Below are positions 1 through 5,405 of a stretch of 7,719 nucleotides of DNA, piece by piece (positions within the stretch are counted from its first letter, which is position 1; the number at the start of each line of letters is the position of its first letter). This DNA comes from Saprospiraceae bacterium. Lineage in GTDB: Bacteria; Bacteroidota; Bacteroidia; Chitinophagales; Saprospiraceae. The notes below the pieces were generated by a model, which saw only the letters and a program-made list of their open reading frames with translations, did not search any database and was not told the DNA's origin. Made by a program: the position numbers and the translations under genes. The DNA is taken from NCBI GenBank assembly GCA_020852155.1, contig JADZBJ010000028.1, positions 1 through 7,719 on the forward strand, given 5' to 3'.

Positions 1-111
1 GAAGGATGGCGGCAAAAGATGCCTTTTTGAGCCAGTGAGAGAATTTTATACAACCTCTCAGGCAACCTTTATCCGGTTCAGGGATATATAGGGTATCACA
101 GCATTTGGAAC
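1..111. other. Upstream leader of the lipoprotein-sigma operon
   Basis: No gene can be supported here; every forward frame closes within about 90 bases, so at most the last few codons of an upstream gene are present. A 6-bp inverted repeat, TGAGAG at 36-41 and CTCTCA at 55-60, encloses 13 nt and could be an operator or a weak hairpin. No good TAnnTTTG box was found, so the operon promoter may lie further upstream or be sigma-factor specific. Confidence 0.4.
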
Positions 112-759
112 ATGAACAAAATAACTTTCACTTCAGGGTTACTTCCGGCTTTGCTAATGCTGCTGATTATGATCAGCGTGGCTGGGTGCAGCAAAGAGAA
201 TCAAATTGAAATTATTGACAATCCGCCGATCGTTATTCCGGATACATCGGTAGTCAATTACTATGGCAATTTGGTGATTGGTAATAGTCCGGTGCCGGTA
301 GATACCGTTTTTACCAATGTCCAGTTTGATAATTCAGGCAGCACACAGGAAAACATTGGCTATGACCTTCAAACATTTACAGGCCCTTGGGTAAACTTTT
401 TTTTACACTGGGATCCTAACAACCCGAATGAAACAGGCATTCAGGAAGGGAATTATACAGCCTGCTGCGCTGTGAATATGAATGAAAGCGCCCAGGCACA
501 GATACTTTCCTGGATCGCAAACGGTAGAAACCCGGCGACAATGCCTCAAATTGATCCGTCAAATTCCTACGACATTTACTTCGCAGTAAATTTAAATGTC
601 AACATCAGTAATCTGGAACAAGCCGCACATTATGACGTGATCGGTAATGATACCATTTGGAGTGACCGCGCAAAAGTCAAATTAAGCGGCCTTTTGCAGG
701 ATTCAACCAACCAATTCAAAGCGGTTTCAGGTGAGTTTGTTTGTTATTTTAGCAGGTAA
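112..759 (+). CDS. Small exported lipoprotein of unknown function
   Basis: The 215-residue product starts with a clear lipoprotein signal peptide: short polar start, hydrophobic core at about residues 9-24 and lipobox VAGC with the lipidated cysteine at position 26. The residues after it (S-K-E-N) are polar and charged, as in the export signals that send many Bacteroidota lipoproteins to the cell surface; surface location is inference. The rest is rich in Asn, Asp and Thr with alternating hydrophobic residues, suggesting a beta-sandwich, and ends in a strand-like segment as in many small Bacteroidota lipoproteins. No catalytic motif is visible and I do not recognise the family. The sigma factor gene begins 6 nt after its stop, so the two are almost surely co-transcribed, which suggests a role as sensor partner or target of that system. 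An eight-T run lies at 397-404. Confidence 0.85.
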   Translation: MNKITFTSGLLPALLMLLIMISVAGCSKENQIEIIDNPPIVIPDTSVVNYYGNLVIGNSPVPVDTVFTNVQFDNSGSTQENIGYDLQTFTGPWVNFFLHWDPNNPNETGIQEGNYTACCAVNMNESAQAQILSWIANGRNPATMPQIDPSNSYDIYFAVNLNVNISNLEQAAHYDVIGNDTIWSDRAKVKLSGLLQDSTNQFKAVSGEFVCYFSR

Positions 760-765
760 CAATTC

Positions 766-1359
766 ATGAAAGTAGTCAGTATTTTTTCAAAATTCAGGGA
801 ACAAAGCCTGGAAAGCATTCTGGCCGGGTGTGTCCGCAAAGACGCACAGTGCCAGCGAATGCTTTTTGATCGCTGTGCTCCGAAAATTTTGACTACCTGC
901 CGACGATATGAAATGCAAGGGCTTGATGCACAGGATATTCTTCAGGAAACCTTCATCAATGTTTTTGCCAAAATAGAACAATACAACCCTCAAAAAGCAG
1001 CCATTGAAACCTGGATCAATCGAATAGCCATTCATATAGCCCTGAAATCGCTGAATAAAAAACAGCATCCCTGGGTCGAACTGGAACGGATTGCCGATGT
1101 GCCAGATGTTCATGAACCAGACGCCAATGAATGGGATGACTGGAGCGAAGAACAGATTCTGGCAAAAATTCAGGAATTACCGCCGGGTTATCGAGCCGTT
1201 TTTAACCTGTACGTCATTGACGAATTCAGTCATGCAGAAATAGCCGAAACGTTGGGCATCAGCGTACAAACCTCAAAATCACAACTGTTTAAAGCCAAAG
1301 CCATGCTGCGGCAGAAATTAACCGCTCCAAAAAAAAACCTTAAATACGCACTCTTTTAA
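766..1359 (+). CDS. ECF-type RNA polymerase sigma factor
   Basis: This 197-residue protein has the two-domain layout of ECF sigma-70 factors. Region 2 covers about residues 20-98 and includes the core-binding and -10 recognition stretch DAQDILQETFINVFAKI (54-70). A linker of roughly 40 acidic residues follows, then region 4 (about 133-185) with LPPGYRAVFNLYV and the DNA-binding helix-turn-helix at about 156-182 (HAEIAETLGIS then SKSQLFKAKAMLR). There is no region 1.1 or 3, as expected. Length is normal for the family. It directs core polymerase to a small regulon, normally held inactive by a membrane partner. That partner is probably the next gene, whose ATG starts one base after this stop. 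A nine-A run at 1329-1337 sits just before the end of the gene. The regulon cannot be deduced. Confidence 0.95.
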   Translation: MKVVSIFSKFREQSLESILAGCVRKDAQCQRMLFDRCAPKILTTCRRYEMQGLDAQDILQETFINVFAKIEQYNPQKAAIETWINRIAIHIALKSLNKKQHPWVELERIADVPDVHEPDANEWDDWSEEQILAKIQELPPGYRAVFNLYVIDEFSHAEIAETLGISVQTSKSQLFKAKAMLRQKLTAPKKNLKYALF

Positions 1360-1360
1360 C

Positions 1361-2812
1361 ATGAAAGATGCTTTCGACAGACTTAAAGATCGCATGCAAC
1401 AGCATGAGTCGCCCATCAACCTGGACGATGCATGGGCGCGCCTGCAACAATCGCAGAACATGCGAAAAAAGCCATCCGGCCGTCGTGTCAGCCTGCTGCT
1501 GCTCCTCCTGCTGATTGGCTCCTGTGGCTCCGGCATCTGGTGGTTAAGCCGCAGCAGTGCCAATGCGCCAATGTCAGCTGCTGTTGATGTCCAACATGAA
1601 GCATCCAACCCTGTATTGCCGCCAATTCAACAGAATCCAGTTAAAGATATCCCTGCTGCCAATCCTGATGATATACAATCTACTGAATCTTCCTTGAAAC
1701 CCTTCAAAGACGAACAATTAACAAATACTGACCACGAGGCAATTCCTCAGCCCCAAAAACACCAAATGGAGACGGTTTCGAACCGTATGATGACTGCGCA
1801 AAATTCAGTTGATATTCATGCGCTGGAAGCCAAAGGGGTAGGGGATGCTCCATCTGTTCCGGGCGTGCTTGAACAATCTGGTGAAACGACCTCATCTGTT
1901 GTGCCTGATATAAGCGCAATTCCAACAACGACCGTTGAAGCCGGCATGCAACATTCCGCTGCGGAGAACATAACCATGCAGGACATTGACCTGTTATTGT
2001 CCGGCATACCATCAACCGCCGTTTCAGAACAGGCTGCGACAACACCGGATGTTTCTTCCTCCATGCAAAATTTGCCTAAACCCGCAGAAATTACCCGCAA
2101 AGCAAAAACCAGACGTTGGTCCGTTTATAGCGGCGGCGGGGCAATGTTGCAGCAGCAAACTATCCAGGCTAATGGCAGTGAAAATGAATCGCTGGCTGCC
2201 ATTCGCCGACAGACAGAACAAGCCTTGCCGGGTTTTGCAACAGAACTTGGGCTGAATTATCGCTTAAATGACCGTTTTTACCTGGAGGGCGCATTCCGCT
2301 ACCAACAGTGGTATGAATCTTTTAAGTATGAATATGCACAACCCAAAGACTACAGCCTGCAACAGGTATTGGTGAAAGTGGTACAATACGAACCCATTGG
2401 CGTGGAGTCTAAATCCTATGCAGATACCGTCCTGACTGGCACACAAACCGTAAAGATCACTTACTATAATCCGTATAGTTCGGCATCGTTACGGCTGGGT
2501 TTGGGTGCAAATTTATGGTCATGGCGCAGGTTGGGTCTGGATGTCGCAGGGGGCTTGCAAATGGATGTTGCTCAAACCGCCTCCGGCAAAATAGCCGCTT
2601 CGGCCCAAAGCATAAAAGACCTGACAACGGCCGATGGTTATACTTCAGGGCTCGGTTTTAGCGCTCAATTACCCGTTTACTATCGCCTGAACAGGCGATT
2701 GGACATACAACTCCGGCCCGGTTTTGCGACTGCTCTGCGGAGTGAAGGTTCGCAACTTAAAGTCGGATTCAGGCAAGGCAGCGGATTGCTTGCTTTGCGG
2801 TATAAATTCTGA
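1361..2812 (+). CDS. Anti-sigma-like membrane protein with C-terminal outer-membrane barrel-like domain
   Basis: The 483-residue protein has four parts. Residues 1-42 are charged and helical (MKDAFDRLKDRMQQHES, then DDAWARLQQ), like the short cytoplasmic starts of Bacteroidota proteins encoded after ECF sigma genes. Residues 43-63 form a Leu-rich membrane segment. Residues 64-250 are a low-complexity linker rich in Pro, Ser, Thr, Gln and Ala. Residues 251-483 show alternating strands rich in Gly and aromatics (GFATELGLNYRL, FYLEGAFRYQQWY, SASLRLGLGANLW, LPVYYRLNRRLDIQLRPG) and end in LLALRYKF, a terminal Phe typical of outer-membrane barrels. Inferred topology: N-terminus in the cytoplasm binding the sigma factor, barrel in the outer membrane, linker crossing the periplasm. 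The 1-nt gap to the sigma gene supports co-translation. The start at 1361 is chosen because the N-terminal part looks coding and fits the family; a later start at residue 34 would give a lipoprotein-like signal instead. No classical zinc anti-sigma motif is present. Confidence 0.85.
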   Translation: MKDAFDRLKDRMQQHESPINLDDAWARLQQSQNMRKKPSGRRVSLLLLLLLIGSCGSGIWWLSRSSANAPMSAAVDVQHEASNPVLPPIQQNPVKDIPAANPDDIQSTESSLKPFKDEQLTNTDHEAIPQPQKHQMETVSNRMMTAQNSVDIHALEAKGVGDAPSVPGVLEQSGETTSSVVPDISAIPTTTVEAGMQHSAAENITMQDIDLLLSGIPSTAVSEQAATTPDVSSSMQNLPKPAEITRKAKTRRWSVYSGGGAMLQQQTIQANGSENESLAAIRRQTEQALPGFATELGLNYRLNDRFYLEGAFRYQQWYESFKYEYAQPKDYSLQQVLVKVVQYEPIGVESKSYADTVLTGTQTVKITYYNPYSSASLRLGLGANLWSWRRLGLDVAGGLQMDVAQTASGKIAASAQSIKDLTTADGYTSGLGFSAQLPVYYRLNRRLDIQLRPGFATALRSEGSQLKVGFRQGSGLLALRYKF

Positions 2813-2843
2813 CATTTTCTTGATTTTCAATGGTTTATGTGGT

Positions 2844-2859
2844 GTTGCCTTATGGCAAC
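2844..2859. other. Short hairpin after the sigma operon
   Basis: A perfect 6-bp stem, GTTGCC and GGCAAC, closes a TTAT loop 31 nt after the stop of the barrel protein gene. It could stall polymerase or protect the 3' end of the operon mRNA. No T-run follows directly, so it is not a standard intrinsic terminator. Confidence 0.4.
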
Positions 2860-2876
2860 CTCGCCGCGCTATGCCT

Positions 2877-2884
2877 TTTTGAAC
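2877..2884 (+). repeat. Left 8-bp target-site duplication
   Basis: TTTTGAAC abuts the left end of the 161-bp inverted-repeat element and is repeated exactly, in the same orientation, right after its other end. This is the footprint expected of an 8-bp target duplication on transposition. Confidence 0.75.
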
Positions 2885-3045
2885 GTAACTGGTTAGTTGC
2901 TCCCATTTCGATCAAAAAAGGTCTATGTCAGACCACTCTTCGCCGTTTTTCTCGTCCGATGCGCTGCATCGAACTCAAAAAAGCGGCTTGATTGACCTGA
3001 AATCGCCTGCTTTTTTGATCCAAAACCGCTGACCTAACCAGTTAC
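2885..3045. mobile_element. Miniature inverted-repeat element, IS66-like ends (MITE)
   Basis: The 161-bp segment begins with GTAACTGGTTAG (2885-2896) and ends with its exact reverse complement (3034-3045). A second symmetric pair, GATCAAAAAA (2910-2919) and TTTTTTGATC (3011-3020), lies exactly 13 nt inside each end, so the arms are imperfect inverted repeats of 35 bp. Perfect 8-bp direct repeats flank it. The IS66 family is known for terminal repeats starting GTAA and 8-bp target duplications, so a non-autonomous IS66 derivative is the best reading; the family name is inference. It has no transposase gene, only short open stretches. Inside are further hairpins: GGTCT/AGACC at 2920-2934 and CGATGC/GCATCG at 2957-2971. 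It sits between two + strand genes. Confidence 0.7.
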
Positions 3046-3050
3046 TTTTG
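3043..3050 (+). promoter_or_regulatory. Candidate -7 box at the element/target junction
   Basis: TACTTTTG matches the Bacteroidota -7 consensus TAnnTTTG in every fixed base. TAC comes from the end of the mobile element and TTTTG from the target duplication. Transcription would begin near 3057, giving a leader of about 29 nt, A-rich and without a Shine-Dalgarno sequence, before the ATG at 3086. The weak point is the -33 side: the nearest TTTG (3014-3017) is 25 nt upstream, longer than the usual spacing of around 20. Confidence 0.4.
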
Positions 3051-3053
3051 AAC
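3046..3053 (+). repeat. Right 8-bp target-site duplication
   Basis: TTTTGAAC immediately follows the right terminal inverted repeat and matches the copy at 2877-2884 in all eight bases and in orientation. It supplies the TTTTG part of a promoter-like box spanning the junction. Confidence 0.75.
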
Positions 3054-3085
3054 ATTACCAACATACACACAAAAACTTCTACAAA

Positions 3086-4729
3086 ATGGTAAAACGTATT
3101 TTCTTCTTCGTCTTGCTGATGGTGTTGTCCCTGACACAGGCATCAGCACAGCCCGGTAATCCTTGTGATCCGGCCACCGTGAATCAGTTGCAAAATGACC
3201 TGATTGCGCAGGGATTTGATTGCCTTGAAGGCGCAGGCCCTTTTGCCTGCATTGACGACGTTTTCAATTATGCTTTTGAAAACTGCGCTCCACCCATTGA
3301 CACAACCGGAAACAACTGCGATCCGGCGGTTGTCGCACAGGTACAAACCGACCTCATCGCCCAGGGCTTTAGCTGTCTGGTGAATGCCGGCCCTTTTGCC
3401 TGTGTTGATGATGTGGTGAATTTTGCTTTGGAAAACTGCCCGCCTAATGGAGGTGGCGGCGGAAATCCGTGCGATTCGGCCATTGTGGCACAAACGCAAG
3501 CCGATTTGATCGCTCAGGGTTTTGACTGCCTGATCGGCGCTGGCCCTTTTGCCTGCGTGGATGAAGTATTCGATTATGCTTTCGAAAACTGCGCTCCGCC
3601 GATTGATACCTCTGGTTGCGATTCAAACCTGGTTTGGCAAGTACAAGCCGATATGATCGCTCAGGGTTTTGACTGCCTGATCGGTGCTGGTCCGTTTACC
3701 TGCGTTTACGAAGTATATGACTTTGCCTTTACAAACTGCTCTCCGGTGATTGATACCACAGGTGGCGACCCTTGTGATTCTGTTGTCGTTAACCAATGCC
3801 AGCAAGACCTCATTGCACAAGGTTTTGATTGCTTAGTCAATGCAGGCCCGTTCAATTGCCTGGATGAACTGTTTAATTACGCTTTGGAAAATTGCCCGCC
3901 TCCGGTGGATAGCAATGCGTGCAATCCTGTATTGGTCGCTCAGGTTCAGTCTGACCTGATTCTGCAAGGTTTTGATTGCCTCGTGAATGCCGGTCCGTTT
4001 GCCTGTGTCGAAGAGGTACTGCAATATGCTTTTGATAACTGTGCGCCACCCATTGATACCACTGGCGGCGACCCATGCGATTCAGTATCTGTTCAACAAA
4101 CCATCGATGACATGATCGCACAAGGTTATGATTGCCTGGCCAATGCCGGCCCTTTCGCTTGTGTACATGAAGTGATTTGCTATGCTTTCGATCATTGCCC
4201 GCAGTATGTGGATACAACATTCACATTGCCAGTTTGCCTGCAAAACATTCCCGATTCAGTGGTGACTTTCCAGCAAATGATTCAGTATATCGTCGCTAAT
4301 TGTGATTCAACCGAGGTCGGTGTTCCAGCCTGCTGGTTGACTGCACCACAATTCCAGACTGATGATGAGTTCATCTTGTGGATTACTGAAAATTGCGATT
4401 CAGACAGCCTGTACAGCGGTAACATGAGCGGCGTAACCAATTACTTCTTCAGTACGCAAGGCTCAGTGGGTGTAAGCCAGCCTGAAATCGCTTTCGAAAT
4501 GGAGATCAGCCCGAACCCGACCAGTGCAATCATTAATATTTCCATGAAAGAAGGCGACATCAGCCGTATTGAATTGTATGATGTGACTGGCCGTCAGTGC
4601 ATGGTAAAAAGCGACGTTGCAGCGTCCAAAACAACATTGAACCTGGCGCACATGCCAGCCGGTATCTACCTCGCTCGTGTACAAAACAGCGAAGGCGCAG
4701 TAGTAACCCGTCGTATCGTAAAGGAATAA
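3086..4729 (+). CDS. Secreted four-cysteine-repeat protein with T9SS type A sorting domain
   Basis: The 547-residue protein has a signal peptide (about 1-22, hydrophobic core then ASAQ). Seven tandem repeats follow at residues 27-67, 78-118, 129-169, 178-218, 230-270, 279-319 and 331-371, each with the invariant pattern C-x18-C-x8-C-x11-C and conserved pieces DLIAQGFDCL, AGPFAC and YAFENC. Linkers of 8-11 residues (PPIDTTG-like, or Gly-rich) separate them. Two shortened copies (384-406, 416-437) retain only the second and fourth cysteines. Residues about 471-547 are a T9SS type A sorting domain (ISPNPT, IELYDVTGRQ, LAHMPAGIYLARV, ending RRIVKE), which directs passage through the outer membrane and usually surface attachment. 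Each repeat looks like a two-helix hairpin whose ends could be pinned by disulfides. No enzymatic motif is seen; an adhesin or structural surface role is a guess. The gene stands alone, between a mobile element and a terminator. The ATG is the first in frame and gives an intact signal peptide. Confidence 0.92.
   Translation: MVKRIFFFVLLMVLSLTQASAQPGNPCDPATVNQLQNDLIAQGFDCLEGAGPFACIDDVFNYAFENCAPPIDTTGNNCDPAVVAQVQTDLIAQGFSCLVNAGPFACVDDVVNFALENCPPNGGGGGNPCDSAIVAQTQADLIAQGFDCLIGAGPFACVDEVFDYAFENCAPPIDTSGCDSNLVWQVQADMIAQGFDCLIGAGPFTCVYEVYDFAFTNCSPVIDTTGGDPCDSVVVNQCQQDLIAQGFDCLVNAGPFNCLDELFNYALENCPPPVDSNACNPVLVAQVQSDLILQGFDCLVNAGPFACVEEVLQYAFDNCAPPIDTTGGDPCDSVSVQQTIDDMIAQGYDCLANAGPFACVHEVICYAFDHCPQYVDTTFTLPVCLQNIPDSVVTFQQMIQYIVANCDSTEVGVPACWLTAPQFQTDDEFILWITENCDSDSLYSGNMSGVTNYFFSTQGSVGVSQPEIAFEMEISPNPTSAIINISMKEGDISRIELYDVTGRQCMVKSDVAASKTTLNLAHMPAGIYLARVQNSEGAVVTRRIVKE
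3164..4198 (+). repeat. Seven tandem coding repeats, 41-residue cysteine module
   Basis: Seven in-frame units of 41 residues (123 bp) plus linkers of 8-11 residues, so the period is 49-52 residues. Cysteine spacing is identical in all seven. Repeats 5 and 7 carry one extra cysteine each (residues 238 and 365). The DNA has diverged in most units, so selection on the protein is likely maintaining the pattern. Confidence 0.9.
3497..3684 (+). repeat. Near-identical DNA duplication in repeats 3 and 4
   Basis: Bases 3497-3537 and 3644-3684 are identical over 41 nt except for one base (T versus A in the codon giving Leu or Met). The offset is 147 bp, exactly one 49-residue period. The other repeats differ more at synonymous positions, so these two units look like the youngest duplication or a gene-conversion tract. 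Confidence 0.75.
4235..4396 (+). repeat. Two degenerate half-repeats
   Basis: Residues 384-406 and 416-437 align with the second half of the cysteine module: a starting Cys, an aromatic or aliphatic helix pattern and a closing NC, with lengths of 23 and 22 residues against 22 in the intact module. The first helix, its cysteine and the third cysteine are absent. They link the array to the sorting domain. Confidence 0.6.
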
Positions 4730-4785
4730 ATTTTGGTTAACCTTCCATTGAATTCAAACCATACGCACCTATGATTTGGATTACC

Positions 4786-4820
4786 GCCACCTCGAGTTAT
4801 TCGGGGTGGCTTTTTTGTTT
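4786..4820 (+). terminator. Rho-independent terminator of the repeat-protein gene
   Basis: A 10-bp stem (GCCACCTCGA pairing with TCGGGGTGGC, one T-G wobble) closes a GTTAT loop and is followed by TTTTTTGTTTT. It lies 56 nt past the stop at 4729. No T-run exists on the opposite side, so it should act only on rightward transcription and not on the leftward regulator gene ending at 4855. Confidence 0.9.
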
Positions 4821-4854
4821 TGGGAAAGAAAAATGAAGTAAGATTCAGCCCTGA

Positions 4855-5220
4855 CTATAAACTGATTTTGGAAAATAGTGCCTTTTCCATAACCTCAAGG
4901 CGGCCTGCCAAATGAGCAATTTTATTTTCTAATTCCTGTATTTTTTCAGAAGCAACAGTCGAATAATTGTTGTTATCGCCCTCCTGATTATTATTGTTAA
5001 AACTGTTGATAATTGGCCGCTCTCCAAGGGCCATAAGTTCATCCTCTGAAATATCCAGTTTCTGGGCGACTGCCTTTATCTCCTTTCTTGTAAGGTCTCG
5101 TGCGCCAGATTCCACCTTCCGCCAGGTACGCTCTGATTTATTAATGGTATCGCCCATTTGTTCGGGTGAAAAGCCTCTGTTTTCACGATACTTTGACAAC
5201 ATATATCCAAAATTGTCCAT
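4855..5220 (-). CDS. XRE/Cro-family HTH regulator with C-terminal coiled coil
   Basis: The 121-residue protein has a Cro/C1-type helix-turn-helix at about residues 4-66: FGYMLSKYRENRGF, the turn SPEQMGDTINKSERTWRKVESG containing the recognition helix, then two supporting helices (TRKEIKAVAQKLD, EDELMAL). An Asn-rich flexible stretch (71-87) leads to a coiled coil with hydrophobic residues at 94, 97, 101, 104, 108, 111 and 115, a perfect alternating 3-4 spacing, so it probably forms a dimer or higher oligomer. It binds DNA in the cytoplasm, most likely as a repressor. Its own upstream region has a promoter overlapped by symmetric sites, suggesting autoregulation. It is transcribed away from the protease gene and may share the 185-bp control region with it. 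The HTH layout with an Asn-rich linker and coiled coil is common in Bacteroidota; targets are unknown. Confidence 0.9.
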   Translation of the reverse strand: MDNFGYMLSKYRENRGFSPEQMGDTINKSERTWRKVESGARDLTRKEIKAVAQKLDISEDELMALGERPIINSFNNNNQEGDNNNYSTVASEKIQELENKIAHLAGRLEVMEKALFSKISL

Positions 5221-5229
5221 AATTCAATG

Positions 5230-5244
5230 TTTTGGGGGCCAAAA
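5230..5244. promoter_or_regulatory. Inverted repeat next to the regulator start
   Basis: TTTTGG and CCAAAA flank three Gs, a perfect 6-bp symmetry. It overlaps the downstream half of the regulator's -7 box and its likely transcription start, so it could be an operator or a 5' mRNA hairpin. Confidence 0.4.
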
Positions 5245-5270
5245 TAATAGATTGGAAAGAAGTTTCCAAA
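5239..5270 (-). promoter_or_regulatory. Promoter of the XRE regulator gene
   Basis: On the minus strand TTTG (5270-5267), 20 nt and TATTTTGG (5246-5239) fit the Bacteroidota -33/-7 arrangement; the -7 box departs from TAnnTTTG at one base. The start codon lies 18 nt beyond the -7 box, so the leader is short. The spacer contains a symmetric site. Confidence 0.55.
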
Positions 5271-5299
5271 CAATGGAAAGAAAAGGGGAAATGTTGGAA
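5252..5299. promoter_or_regulatory. Operator cluster: inverted repeat plus 21-bp-spaced direct repeats
   Basis: TTGGAAA (5252-5258) and TTTCCAA (5263-5269) form a perfect inverted repeat with a 4-nt spacer, lying between and overlapping the regulator's promoter boxes. The half-site TGGAA recurs in the same orientation at 5253, 5274 and 5295, exactly 21 bp apart, two helical turns, so all three face the same side of the DNA. This suits cooperative binding by an oligomeric regulator, most simply the adjacent XRE protein. Confidence 0.55.
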
Positions 5300-5350
5300 G
5301 GTTATGGCACACAGAGAATGCATTCATTTTTGAAAAATTAGGCTGACTTT

Positions 5351-5383
5351 TTTGATGCCTGAAGGCATGAAAACATACGTTAA
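5351..5383 (+). promoter_or_regulatory. Weak candidate promoter and palindrome of the protease gene
   Basis: TTTG (5351-5354), 21 nt and TACGTTAA (5376-5383; six of eight consensus positions counting the free ones) could form a promoter. The perfect inverted repeat ATGCCT-GA-AGGCAT (5355-5368) falls inside the spacer, where an operator would block polymerase. A T7A7 tract (5384-5397) follows, then an A-rich leader with no Shine-Dalgarno sequence. Confidence 0.3.
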
Positions 5384-5405
5384 TTTTTTTAAAAAAACTA
5401 CAAAA

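Noticed and set aside
1361..1540. Lipoprotein signal (IGSC, Cys55) if translation of the barrel protein began at residue 34
   Set aside because: The stretch would make a plausible lipobox, but the upstream 33 codons look coding, follow the sigma stop by one base and resemble cytoplasmic anti-sigma-like starts. Kept only as an alternative topology.
1318..2446. Open frames on both strands inside the barrel protein gene
   Set aside because: They have no coherent domains and overlap a well-supported gene fully.
2844..2859. Intrinsic terminator for the sigma operon
   Set aside because: The 6-bp hairpin lacks a following T-run; listed only as a hairpin.
2885..3045. Short peptide frames within the miniature element
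   Set aside because: Only about 30 codons without a start or domain; the inverted-repeat structure explains the segment better.
2877..3053. CRISPR or attachment-site interpretation of the repeats
   Set aside because: There are only two inverted ends and one pair of 8-bp direct repeats, no regular spacer series, no integrase gene and no tRNA nearby.
3143..4220. Several minus-strand open frames under the repeat protein
   Set aside because: The in-frame repeats copy the same stop-free antisense pattern; the sense frame has a signal peptide, invariant cysteines and a sorting domain.
4994..5341. Plus-strand open frame of 115 codons antisense to the XRE gene
   Set aside because: It is the shadow of the XRE gene, whose HTH and coiled coil are convincing; it runs through the operator cluster.
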